NCBI RefSeq assembly: GCF_001435295.1
Contig: NZ_CM003594.1
Span: forward strand, 2,170,001 to 2,234,000
Source: Psychrobacter sp. P11F6
GTDB lineage: Bacteria > Pseudomonadota > Gammaproteobacteria > Pseudomonadales > Moraxellaceae
Direction of reading: 5' to 3'
DNA: 64,000 nucleotides
Positions 27,462-34,840 of this stretch are shown piece by piece (position 1 is the first letter of the stretch; each line of letters opens with the position of its first letter). Position numbers and translations under genes: made by a program. Below the pieces are notes generated by a model. The model worked only from the letters and a program-made list of their open reading frames with translations. It was not told the DNA's origin and did not search any database.

Positions 27462-28628
27462 TCAGCAGCCACTTAAAAATCCCAGCAGCGCCTTTTCTTC
27501 ATAACTTTGATGCTGTTTAGTACGACCACGGCGCGCTTGTTTATAAGGTTCAAAGAACTGCCCCGCCAAAAAGCGCTCTATAATAATGGGATTAATATAA
27601 GAAGATCGGCACACCGTTGGCGTATTTCCCAGCTCATCAGCGACGCTTTTTACCATATCAGTCACCAGTTGCTGACGTTCTTTGCTATCAGGTTCACTGG
27701 CTAATATTGCTTTGCCCTGAGCGCTTTGTAGCTCATCATGCAGGTAACTGGCAGCAAGGACACTGGCCATCCAAGTACGAAAGTCCTTTGCGCTATATAA
27801 ATTACCGCTATACATCTCACTGTCATGACTATGACTATGACTATGACTATGACTATGACTATGACTATGACCGCTAGTATGCATGCGTAGATAGTCATTG
27901 ATATCGCTACTGTCGACGACTTGCTTGTGACCATCGTCATCTAAATATTTAAAAATCTGATAACCAGGTAAATCAGAACATGCCTGTACAATCTCAATCA
28001 AACGCTCATCTTGCAATTCAATATGATGCTCTTTGGCACTTTTACCGACAAAATCAAACGCCAGTCCGTTATCAGTTTCGCTCACATGCTTACTTCGTAA
28101 AGTACTCAAACCATAGCTTTTATTGAGCTTGGCATAGCGGCTGTTACCGATACGAATCAATGTCGTTTCTAATAGTTTGACCACTGCTGATAAGACATTT
28201 TCACGGGATAATGATTTGGCTTTCAAGTCCTTTTCGACTTGTGCACGTAGATTCGGCAATGCTCTAGCGAAGCCTATCATGGCATCGAACTTGGCTTGGT
28301 CACGTACGCGATCCCACTCAGGGTGATACAGATACTGTTTTCGTGCTTTGTCATCGCGCCCCGTCGATTGCAAGTGCCCTTTATCATCTTGGCATATCCA
28401 AACCTCTGACCACATCGGCGGTATCACTAGCGCATTAAAACGCTGTCGCAAGGCTTTGTCTTTGACCGTTTTGCCTGTGGCATCTTTATAAGTAAACCCG
28501 CGCCCCCAACGCCTACGCGTAAACCCAAGCTCATCATCACTGACATAGCGCAGATTAGCAAGGCGAGCGAGTTTTTCATAATCATGGCGTATGTCTTGCG
28601 TGGTTGTTTGGTCATTTAGCGTCGCCAT
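27462..28628 (-). CDS. DNA topoisomerase IB (poxvirus-like) with a His-Ser repeat insert
   Basis: 388 residues. The N-terminal domain (GFTRRRWGRGFTYKDA, ALVIPPMWSEVWIC, LQSTGRDDKARKQYLYH) and catalytic domain (RIGNSRYAKLNKSYGLSTL, KDFRTWMAS with R284, and the nucleophile Tyr344 in CRSSYINP) match bacterial type IB topoisomerases, which relax supercoils through a 3'-phosphotyrosine. Family members usually run from the LR(E)xTG loop almost directly into the KDFRTW motif. Here residues 253-268 are Gly-His followed by seven Ser-His pairs, encoded by a hexanucleotide repeat. The insert may be tolerated as a flexible loop or could bind metal. The gene is monocistronic. Confidence 0.9.
   Translation of the reverse strand: MATLNDQTTTQDIRHDYEKLARLANLRYVSDDELGFTRRRWGRGFTYKDATGKTVKDKALRQRFNALVIPPMWSEVWICQDDKGHLQSTGRDDKARKQYLYHPEWDRVRDQAKFDAMIGFARALPNLRAQVEKDLKAKSLSRENVLSAVVKLLETTLIRIGNSRYAKLNKSYGLSTLRSKHVSETDNGLAFDFVGKSAKEHHIELQDERLIEIVQACSDLPGYQIFKYLDDDGHKQVVDSSDINDYLRMHTSGHSHSHSHSHSHSHSHDSEMYSGNLYSAKDFRTWMASVLAASYLHDELQSAQGKAILASEPDSKERQQLVTDMVKSVADELGNTPTVCRSSYINPIIIERFLAGQFFEPYKQARRGRTKQHQSYEEKALLGFLSGC
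27825..27871. repeat. Hexanucleotide microsatellite (ATGACT)7+ inside topoisomerase IB
   Basis: Seven perfect ATGACT units plus a partial copy occupy 27825-27871. On the coding (minus) strand this is CAT/AGT alternating codons (His-Ser). Because the unit is 6 bp, copy-number change keeps the frame. Confidence 0.95.
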
Positions 28629-28810
28629 AATACATACTCGATTGATAAAATAGTCGTTTTAGCATAATGAATTACGATTATTTTTGCTGTTTATTTGCCA
28701 AGAGCAAAGTGTAATCAATGTGTAAAAAAACACGCTTAAAAAGGGTTCTAAATAATGAGCTTTTGAGCCATAATTTGATAACAATCACAATTTAATTTGA
28801 ATAAAATACA

Positions 28811-29263
28811 ATGAAAAATACCTCTATAAAAATAGCAGCATTATCTAAAGACGATTACGAATTTTGGTTACCTTTGTGGCAAAACTATCTAAAATTTTAT
28901 GAGACCAGTTTGCCATCAAGTACCATCCAAAACACGTGGCACAGTTTGCTCGATAGTAACATGCCGATTTATGGTTTTGGTGCTTGGCAGGACGACAAGT
29001 TAGTAGGTATCACCCATGTGGTGCTACACCCCAATACTTGGAATACCACTGAGTGTTGTTATTTAGAAGATTTATATGTCAATGAACAGCTACGCGGACA
29101 AGGCTTAGGACGAGTACTGATTGAAAAGGTGTATGAGTTCGCTCGTAGTAAAAACTGCAACCGTGTGTATTGGACGACACAAGAGGGCAACACCACGGCG
29201 CGCAAACTCTATGACGCCATCGCCACTCAAACAGACATGGTGCAGTATCGTAAGAACTTATAA
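28811..29263 (+). CDS. GNAT family N-acetyltransferase
   Basis: 150 residues. The acetyl-CoA-binding motif A is YLEDLYVNEQLRGQGLGRVLIEKVYEFAR (Q/R-x-x-G-x-G/A), and motif B is WTTQEGNTTARKLYDAI. The N-terminal part (DDYEFWLPLWQNYLKFYE) resembles the diamine-type acetyltransferase/YitI-like subgroup. Substrate unknown. The ribosome-binding site is poor (AATAAAATACA). The gene stands alone between topoisomerase IB (divergent) and ppnP (convergent). Confidence 0.88.
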   Translation: MKNTSIKIAALSKDDYEFWLPLWQNYLKFYETSLPSSTIQNTWHSLLDSNMPIYGFGAWQDDKLVGITHVVLHPNTWNTTECCYLEDLYVNEQLRGQGLGRVLIEKVYEFARSKNCNRVYWTTQEGNTTARKLYDAIATQTDMVQYRKNL

Positions 29264-29311
29264 TGGTTGTCCAATACTTTATGACTCAAATTTATCTCAA
29301 AATGCAATCAT

Positions 29312-29344
29312 AAAAAAAACGCCAAGCGTTAAACACTTGGCGTT
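29312..29344 (-). terminator. ppnP terminator
   Basis: On the minus strand AACGCCAAG-TGTTTAACG-CTTGGCGTT is followed by a run of Ts. On the plus strand the T-run is only partial, so it serves mainly ppnP. Confidence 0.8.
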
Positions 29345-29372
29345 AATCTGTTGACTACTACTCTAAAAATGC

Positions 29373-29657
29373 TTATTTACCATAAACACATAAATAAGCC
29401 GTTTCTACTGCCACTTTTACTTGAAACTTCTGATTGGCTTCAACGGTAAATTGCTCACCCGCATTAAAGGTTTGCCACTCATCACTTTCTGGCAATTTGA
29501 CCGTCAATGCACCACTGACCACGCTCATGGTTTCAAATTCGCTGGTACCAAACTCGTACTCGCCAATTTCCATCACGCCAACTGTTGCAGGCTTAGTTGC
29601 CGTTTGAAAGGCAATAGAAGTGACTTTATTATCAAAATAACTGTTAACACTTGGCAT
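29373..29657 (-). CDS. ppnP: Pyrimidine/purine nucleoside phosphorylase
   Basis: 94 residues, the exact size of the YaiE/PpnP (formerly DUF1255) family, a small cupin. Typical segments: [59 protein letters not shown] and [18 protein letters not shown]. coli PpnP phosphorolytically cleaves several nucleosides to base and ribose 1-phosphate. Monocistronic, closed by its own terminator. Confidence 0.94.
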   Translation of the reverse strand: MPSVNSYFDNKVTSIAFQTATKPATVGVMEIGEYEFGTSEFETMSVVSGALTVKLPESDEWQTFNAGEQFTVEANQKFQVKVAVETAYLCVYGK

Positions 29658-29693
29658 AATTTTCCTTAATTAAATATTAATTACTATTTTATT

Positions 29694-30789
29694 TTACAAT
29701 CCCGCTTTTAGACTCGCTTCGATAAACTGATCGAGGTCACCATCGAGTACCGCACCAGTATTAAAGGTTTCAACGCCAGTACGCAAGTCTTTGATACGTG
29801 AATCATCGAGTACATAAGAGCGAATTTGACTGCCCCAACCGACGTCTGACTTGCCATCCTCGACCGCTTGCTGAGATTCCATGCGTTTTTGCATCTCAAG
29901 CTCATAAAGCTTAGCACGTAACAACTTCATCGCCGTCGCTTTGTTCCCATGCTGGCTACGCTCGTTCTGACAAGTGACCACCACGCCACTTGGCTCGTGG
30001 GTGATACGTACCGCAGAATCAGTCGTGTTCACATGCTGACCACCTGCGCCAGATGAACGATAAGTATCAATACGCAAATCTGCTGGATTGATGTCAATCT
30101 CGATATTATCATCAATTTCAGGCGACACAAAAACGGCAGCAAACGAGGTATGACGACCGTTATTGCTATCAAATGGTGATTTACGGACTAAGCGATGCAC
30201 GCCGATTTCGGTACGTAACCAACCAAAAGCGTAATCCCCTTTAATCTCAATCGTTGCTGATTTAATACCAGCCACGCTACCAGAAGACACTTCAATAACT
30301 TCAACTTTGAAGCCATGCGATTCCGCCCAGCGGGTATACATACGCAACAGCATCTCCGCCCAATCTTGCGCCTCGGTGCCGCCACTACCCGACTGGATAT
30401 CTAAGTAGCAGTTATTAGGATCCATCTCACCACTAAACATGCGACGGAATTCTAAATCAGCAACGCGTTTCTCCGCATTGTCGAGCTCTGCTTGCACATC
30501 CGCCAGCAAGGATTCATCCTCTGCTTCTACCGCCAGCTCCAGCATGGCAGACGCATCTTCCAATGTGCTCTCAAGCGACACCACAACATCGATGACGCCA
30601 TCAAGCTGGCTTTTTTCTTTATTAATCTTAGTCGCACGCTCTGGATCATTCCATAGCTCGGGGTTTTCTAACTCTAAATTGACTTCTTCTAAGCGTTCTT
30701 GCTTACCATCGAAGTCAAAGATACCTCCGCAAGTCCTGCCCACGCTCTGATAAATCTTTGATTCGTTCTTGATACGGATTGATTTCCAT
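29694..30789 (-). CDS. prfB: Peptide chain release factor 2 (programmed +1 frameshift)
   Basis: The gene starts at ATG 30787-30789 and reads 24 codons ([20 protein letters not shown] then RRYL) to an in-frame TGA at 30715-30717. A +1 shift at CTT TGA C then continues as [17 protein letters not shown] to the stop at 29694, giving 364 residues against 365 in E. coli. RF2 landmarks are present: [13 protein letters not shown], the GGQ peptidyl-hydrolysis motif ([10 protein letters not shown]), the stop-codon-reading region around [12 protein letters not shown], and the C-terminal [17 protein letters not shown]. It releases peptides at UGA and UAA; the frameshift makes its own UGA the sensor of RF2 level. 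A simple ORF call starting at 30743 would miss the true N-terminus. Confidence 0.97.
30714..30730 (-). promoter_or_regulatory. prfB: prfB programmed frameshift site
   Basis: mRNA sense GCGGAGGTATCTTTGAC: the Shine-Dalgarno-like GGAGG is 3 nt before the slippery CTT, followed by TGA C. Spacing equals that of the E. coli site (AGGGGG TAT CTT TGA C). Confidence 0.95.
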
Positions 30790-30905
30790 AAAGTTTCCTG
30801 TCTTTTTAAATAAATATCTCACTGATATGGCGCTATTTTAAATGAGATTGACGATAAATAGTTGGCTAATTATGACTGGCTTTATATTAAATAACGTTAA
30901 ACAGC

Positions 30906-31607
30906 CTAAATCGACCAATCCTCAACCGCCCAGCGATGGGCTAACGCATGCGCATGCAGCGCGTCATCAGGTGACACACAAATAGCCACATCCGCCCACT
31001 CAAGCAGCGGAATGTCATTTTTGGAATCTGAATAAGCATAAGTTTTATCAAACTCAACACCCGCTGATTTTTGCTTATCTATCCATTTATTAAGATGATA
31101 AATCTTACCTTCTTTAAAGTTTGGCTTGTCGGTAAGTTTACCCGTATAGCGCTCATTTTTTATCTCAAGCGGCGTTGATAGCACATTGGCACCTTCGATA
31201 CCAAAACGCTTGGCAATGGCGGATACCACAAAATCATTGGTTGCAGAAATAATCACCACCTCATGACCTTTTTCAACATGCTGACAGAGCACTTCCATCG
31301 CTTTTGGGCGAATGTGCGGCTCGATTTCCGTCTTAATATAATCTTCGCGTAGCTCATGCAATCTATCCATCGGCAAGCTACTTAAAAACTGCGCCACAAA
31401 TTCATTATATTCCGTCGCATCAAGCGTACCTTCGATATAGTCTTGGTAAAACTTTTGATTGGCCGTGCGGTATTGCGCTTCATCGACGAGGTCGTGTTTG
31501 ACGATATACTCGCCCCATAAATAGTCGCTATCGACGTCGAGCAAAGTATGATCTAAATCAAAAAGTGCCAGCTCTTTTGGAGAAAGTTGTGCTTGTGTTG
31601 CCTGCAT
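30906..31607 (-). CDS. HAD-IB phosphatase (SerB-like)
   Basis: 233 residues. HAD motif I is ALFDLDHTLLDVDS (D nucleophile and DxD), motif II is VIISATNDFVV, the motif III lysine lies around PNFKEGKIYHLNKW, and motif IV is AYSDSKNDIPLLEWAD. This is subfamily IB, which includes phosphoserine phosphatase and histidinol-phosphatase-like enzymes; the tail IAICVSPDD-type cap end is usual. The real substrate is unclear: it could be a phosphoserine phosphatase paralogue or act on a phospholipid or sugar phosphate. Separate from prfB by 116 bp. Confidence 0.85.
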   Translation of the reverse strand: MQATQAQLSPKELALFDLDHTLLDVDSDYLWGEYIVKHDLVDEAQYRTANQKFYQDYIEGTLDATEYNEFVAQFLSSLPMDRLHELREDYIKTEIEPHIRPKAMEVLCQHVEKGHEVVIISATNDFVVSAIAKRFGIEGANVLSTPLEIKNERYTGKLTDKPNFKEGKIYHLNKWIDKQKSAGVEFDKTYAYSDSKNDIPLLEWADVAICVSPDDALHAHALAHRWAVEDWSI

Positions 31608-31771
31608 AATGAGACCTTATTATTGTTTGTTGAAGGACAGAAATACAACTGGTTTTTAATAACTTCCGCTTTGGAAATAGATAATGATATAAAAAATTTC
31701 TCAATAATTTTTCTTGAATGCTACTGTTTACCAAACAAAATTATGGTAAATTTATTTATATAACTTGTGGT

Positions 31772-31833
31772 TAGGCTGTGTCCTCACTCTGAACGAAAGC
31801 GCCCAAATGGGCTAAAAATGGTGACACGCCCTA
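31772..31833. repeat. Short palindromic element with TAGG(G)CGTGTC ends
   Basis: TAGGCTGTGTC at 31772-31782 and the complement of GACACGCCCTA at 31823-31833 match at 9 of 11 positions. Inside, GCCC-AAAT-GGGC (31801-31812) folds. It looks like joined ends of a small transposable element or a MITE of 62 bp, and it supplies a spurious N-terminal extension to the next gene. Confidence 0.5.
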
Positions 31834-31874
31834 GTATCTGTTTTGCTTACTTCATCATAAAAATAGAGAATCGC

Positions 31875-32324
31875 ATGGAAGCGCCTGATGTCAAAAATGT
31901 TTTGCCAAGTAAAACGCGTCGCCCTGCCCGTTCGATCAAAGAAATCAGACAACGTCAGCTGGGTGAAAGCTATCAATCACCTTTCGACCGTATACTGTAT
32001 GCGCTCTTAAATGGTGTGATGTACGGAGTTGGCGGTTTACTGATCGACTTTGCCATTGTTGTCATTCGCTCAATAGCTGGTATAGGTAATGGCGACGTTT
32101 TTTTGTTATTCACCCCATTTATGTTGGTCGTGGGCGCAATCATGGGTTTTATCGTTGGTAAAAATGCTGGCGCTGAAAGCGTCAATGCGCTCAATATCAA
32201 TGAAACAACCAATCATAATGCTTACCTTAATGACTACTCTATACGCCATGATATTTTTCGTGGACTGATTATTGGTATTATCATTTTTGCCATTATTTGG
32301 CTGGTTATGATGCTCATGGCATAA
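31875..32324 (+). CDS. Small inner-membrane protein, unknown function
   Basis: 149 residues from ATG 31875 (GAG about 9 nt upstream). An upstream frame from 31767 adds 36 residues read out of the palindromic repeat and is not credible. A basic N-terminus (KTRRPARSIKEIRQRQ) precedes three membrane segments: ILYALLNGVMYGVGGLLIDF with AIVVIRSIAGI, VFLLFTPFMLVVGAIMGFIV, and IFRGLIIGIIIFAIIWLVMM. No family recognised. Confidence 0.6.
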   Translation: MEAPDVKNVLPSKTRRPARSIKEIRQRQLGESYQSPFDRILYALLNGVMYGVGGLLIDFAIVVIRSIAGIGNGDVFLLFTPFMLVVGAIMGFIVGKNAGAESVNALNINETTNHNAYLNDYSIRHDIFRGLIIGIIIFAIIWLVMMLMA

Positions 32325-32426
32325 ATTGTTAGCATAAAAAGCCTCTATGTAAGGAAGGTTTGCCTGATTCATATAAAAACAACAGATCAATATCAGACAA
32401 TTCAAGGATTCTTTATAAATTTCTGC

Positions 32427-32963
32427 TTAATCAGGCATGGCTACTTCTGTTAAGCCCGTTTTAAATTTTTGACAACGCTCCGCATAATGCATCGCTGATA
32501 ATTTCAACATCGCTGCTTGCTCGTCCGTTAAGGTTTTGACCACCTTTGCAGGCGCACCCATGACGAGTGAGTTGTCTGGAATCTCTTTGCCTTCAGTGAC
32601 CAATGCCTTAGCACCAATAATGCAATTTTTGCCAATTTTGGCATTATTCAATACCACTGCCCCAATACCAATTAAGCTATTGTCACCGACTTCGCAGCCG
32701 TGCAGCATCGCTAAATGACCAATGGTGACATAGTTGCCGATTTTGACCTCAATACCTGCATCAGTATGAATGACGCTGTTTTCTTGCACATTACTATAAT
32801 CGCCGATATGGATGCGCTCATTATCACCGCGAATCACTGCCCCAAACCACACGTTAGCTTGATGACCCAAATAGACATCGCCTATCACTCGTGCTGAGTC
32901 TGCGACCCAACCATGAAAAGGTACCGCGAATTCGGGTACCTTGTCTAAATATTGATAAATCAT
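32427..32963 (-). CDS. Gamma-class carbonic anhydrase family protein (YrdA-like)
   Basis: 178 residues, a left-handed beta-helix of hexapeptide repeats ([60 protein letters not shown]). The zinc-site histidines of gamma carbonic anhydrases can be seen in [16 protein letters not shown]. coli homologues YrdA and CaiE are mostly of uncertain activity, so catalysis is not assured. The C-terminus is helical ([19 protein letters not shown]). Monocistronic, with the carA leader on the other side, divergent. Confidence 0.88.
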   Translation of the reverse strand: MIYQYLDKVPEFAVPFHGWVADSARVIGDVYLGHQANVWFGAVIRGDNERIHIGDYSNVQENSVIHTDAGIEVKIGNYVTIGHLAMLHGCEVGDNSLIGIGAVVLNNAKIGKNCIIGAKALVTEGKEIPDNSLVMGAPAKVVKTLTDEQAAMLKLSAMHYAERCQKFKTGLTEVAMPD

Positions 32964-33140
32964 AACGGCTCCTTGTTATATATAGTAATGAAATAGGTCA
33001 GTCATGAAAATTAGTCATGAAAGCGAATCATAAAGACCAGATATCTCGATTTGCTGTCCATTGTGGCAAAGCCAAAAGGGAAAATCCAGCGCTATTAACG
33101 GCTAATAATTAAAGGCATACTTTTCAATCTAAAAATCGGC

Positions 33141-33169
33141 TGGCTATCTGCGGGCAGATTGTATATAAT
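33141..33169 (+). promoter_or_regulatory. carA: Putative sigma-70 promoter of carA
   Basis: TATAAT at 33164-33169 with a weak TGGCTA -35 at 33141-33146, spacer 17. It would start transcription near 33176, leaving a leader of about 225 nt. Confidence 0.4.
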
Positions 33170-33198
33170 GCGCAAAATCTGTGCCTAAGCGAGCGGAC

Positions 33199-33252
33199 AT
33201 GATGCAAGTTACCTATTCACTATCTAGTGGGTTTTGTAGTTTCCATCAATAA
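33199..33252 (+). CDS. Possible 17-residue carA leader peptide
   Basis: After GAGCGG, the frame ATG ATG CAA ... TAA encodes MMQVTYSLSSGFCSFHQ. Beginning about 23 nt after the predicted transcription start, it is followed by CTCGCTTTTTT, and AAGCGAG at 33187-33193 could pair with CTCGCTT at 33259-33265. A pyrimidine-responsive leader polypeptide has been described for carA of Pseudomonas aeruginosa, so an attenuation device is plausible here. Evidence is positional only. Confidence 0.35.
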   Translation: MMQVTYSLSSGFCSFHQ

Positions 33253-33401
33253 TGTCTTCTCGCTTTTTTGTGGAAAAATTTTGGGTTTAGGTGTTTTTTA
33301 GTATCCATTAATAGCAATTTTTGCGATACAAAAAAGCCATTTTTAATCTAACATTTAATCATGAAAATCATGGCACTCACTAATAACAGCGGAGGCAACC
33401 C

Positions 33402-34634
33402 TTGAATTCATCGGCAGAAATACAAGCAATTTTGGCATTAGCAGACGGTACGATTTTTCGCGGTGTGAGTATCGGCAGTCTCGGTCATCGTGTCGGTGAG
33501 GTGGTGTTTAATACAGCCATGACAGGGTACCAAGAAATCCTAACCGACCCAAGTTATGCGCGCCAGCTGGTCACCCTAACCTATCCGCACATTGGCAATA
33601 CCGGTACCAATAGCGAGGACACTGAGTCTGGCAATGGTCATCAGGTATGGGCAGACGGTCTTATCATCCGTGATGCTACAATGGTCACATCAAACTTCCG
33701 TAACTCAGAATCATTAAGCGACTATTTATCACGTAACGATACCGTTGCAATCGCTGAGATTGATACCCGTCAATTAACTCGTCTACTACGTGATAAAGGT
33801 GCACAGAACGGCTGTATTATGACCGCCTCAGACGGCGAGACAATCAGCGCTGCTGACGAGCAACAAGCCATCAAATTAGCACAAGAGTTTGCTGGTATCG
33901 AAGGCATGGACTTGGCAAAAGAATGCTGCACGAAAGAGCGCTTCGAATGGACAGCAGGTACGTGGGATTTATCAGATACCTTACTTAACCGTGATGCCAT
34001 TGGCAGCCATGATAGCGGTACTGGCGGCTTCTTTAAGCAACTCGGCACTCACATCGATTCTAAATACAATGTCGTCGCCTACGACTTCGGTAGCAAAACC
34101 AATATCCTGCGTATGCTGGTTGATCGCGGCTGTCATGTAACCGTCGTTCCTGCACAAACGCCTATCGCAGATGTGCTGGCGATGAATCCAGATGGTATCT
34201 TTTTATCAAACGGTCCTGGCGACCCTGCAGCCTGCGACTATGCTATCGATGCCGTGCGTCATATCATTGAAAAAACTGATGTGCCAACCTTTGGCATCTG
34301 TTTAGGTCATCAGTTGATTGGTCTAGCTAGCGGCGCAAACACCATTAAAATGAAAACCGGTCATCACGGCGCCAACCATCCAGTTCAAGACTTAGCAGCT
34401 GGCACAGTTATGATTACCAGTCAGAACCATGGTTTTGCGGTTGATGAAGACACGCTGCCTGATAACGTTAAATCTACCCATCGCTCATTATTTGACGGCA
34501 CCAACCAAGGTATCGAGCTGACCAACAAGCCTGTCTTTAGCTTCCAAGGTCACCCAGAAGCCAGCCCCGGCCCGCATGATTGTGCGCCACTGTTTAATAA
34601 GTTTGCAGATATGATGGCAGCGGCTAAAGCTTAA
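33402..34634 (+). CDS. carA: Carbamoyl phosphate synthase, small (glutaminase) subunit
   Basis: 410 residues from a TTG start, which the strong Shine-Dalgarno GGAGG 6 nt upstream selects; no ATG fits. The N-terminal CPSase domain begins [18 protein letters not shown]. The class I glutamine amidotransferase domain carries the nucleophile C300 ([12 protein letters not shown]) and the pair H384/E386 ([12 protein letters not shown]). It supplies ammonia from glutamine to CarB for carbamoyl phosphate, feeding arginine and pyrimidine synthesis. CarB follows 206 bp downstream. Slightly longer than E. coli (382) because of an insertion around residues 165-200. Confidence 0.97.
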   Translation: MNSSAEIQAILALADGTIFRGVSIGSLGHRVGEVVFNTAMTGYQEILTDPSYARQLVTLTYPHIGNTGTNSEDTESGNGHQVWADGLIIRDATMVTSNFRNSESLSDYLSRNDTVAIAEIDTRQLTRLLRDKGAQNGCIMTASDGETISAADEQQAIKLAQEFAGIEGMDLAKECCTKERFEWTAGTWDLSDTLLNRDAIGSHDSGTGGFFKQLGTHIDSKYNVVAYDFGSKTNILRMLVDRGCHVTVVPAQTPIADVLAMNPDGIFLSNGPGDPAACDYAIDAVRHIIEKTDVPTFGICLGHQLIGLASGANTIKMKTGHHGANHPVQDLAAGTVMITSQNHGFAVDEDTLPDNVKSTHRSLFDGTNQGIELTNKPVFSFQGHPEASPGPHDCAPLFNKFADMMAAAKA

Positions 34635-34689
34635 GCAGTTAATCAGCTTTTAAGTATCAGTCATTAGCAAACAGTAAGTATTCGTTATA

Positions 34690-34720
34690 CAGCTTAGATC
34701 ACGCATGATGGTTTAAGCTG
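34690..34720 (+). other. Inverted repeat between carA and carB
   Basis: CAGCTTA (34690-34696) and TAAGCTG (34714-34720) can form a 7-bp stem with a 17-nt loop. No T-run follows, so it is not a normal terminator; it may serve mRNA processing in the 206-bp spacer. Confidence 0.3.
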
Positions 34721-34840
34721 CGCCACGCAAAATATCGTTTTATTAAAGTGTTGTTTTATTAAAATATAGCACTGTTCAAATACGAGTTTAGCCGAATATA
34801 AATCAATTAAAATATCATACTAACGAAGGTAGCCCTAACT

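Larger units (their letters stand above)
32964..33401. other. Leader region of carA
   Basis: The stretch between the gamma-carbonic anhydrase start and carA. It carries a TATAAT (33164-33169), a short leader ORF (33199-33252), a T-run after CTCGC (33259-33269) and inverted TTTCCA/TGGAAA (33240-33276). No protein gene beyond the leader ORF is supported. Confidence 0.45.

Noticed and set aside
27825..27871. Hexamer tract considered as a CRISPR-like array
   Set aside because: The units are directly adjacent 6-bp repeats without spacers, inside a coding sequence.
27701..27940. Frame with an Ile-Val repeat over the topoisomerase IB microsatellite
   Set aside because: It is the hexamer repeat read in another frame; the His-Ser frame belongs to the conserved enzyme.
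30715..30717. In-frame TGA in prfB as a sign of a pseudogene
   Set aside because: It is the programmed frameshift stop with the usual context; the downstream frame is intact.
31767..31874. N-terminal extension of the small membrane protein
   Set aside because: The codons come from a palindromic repeat element, and the ATG at 31875 has a better site.
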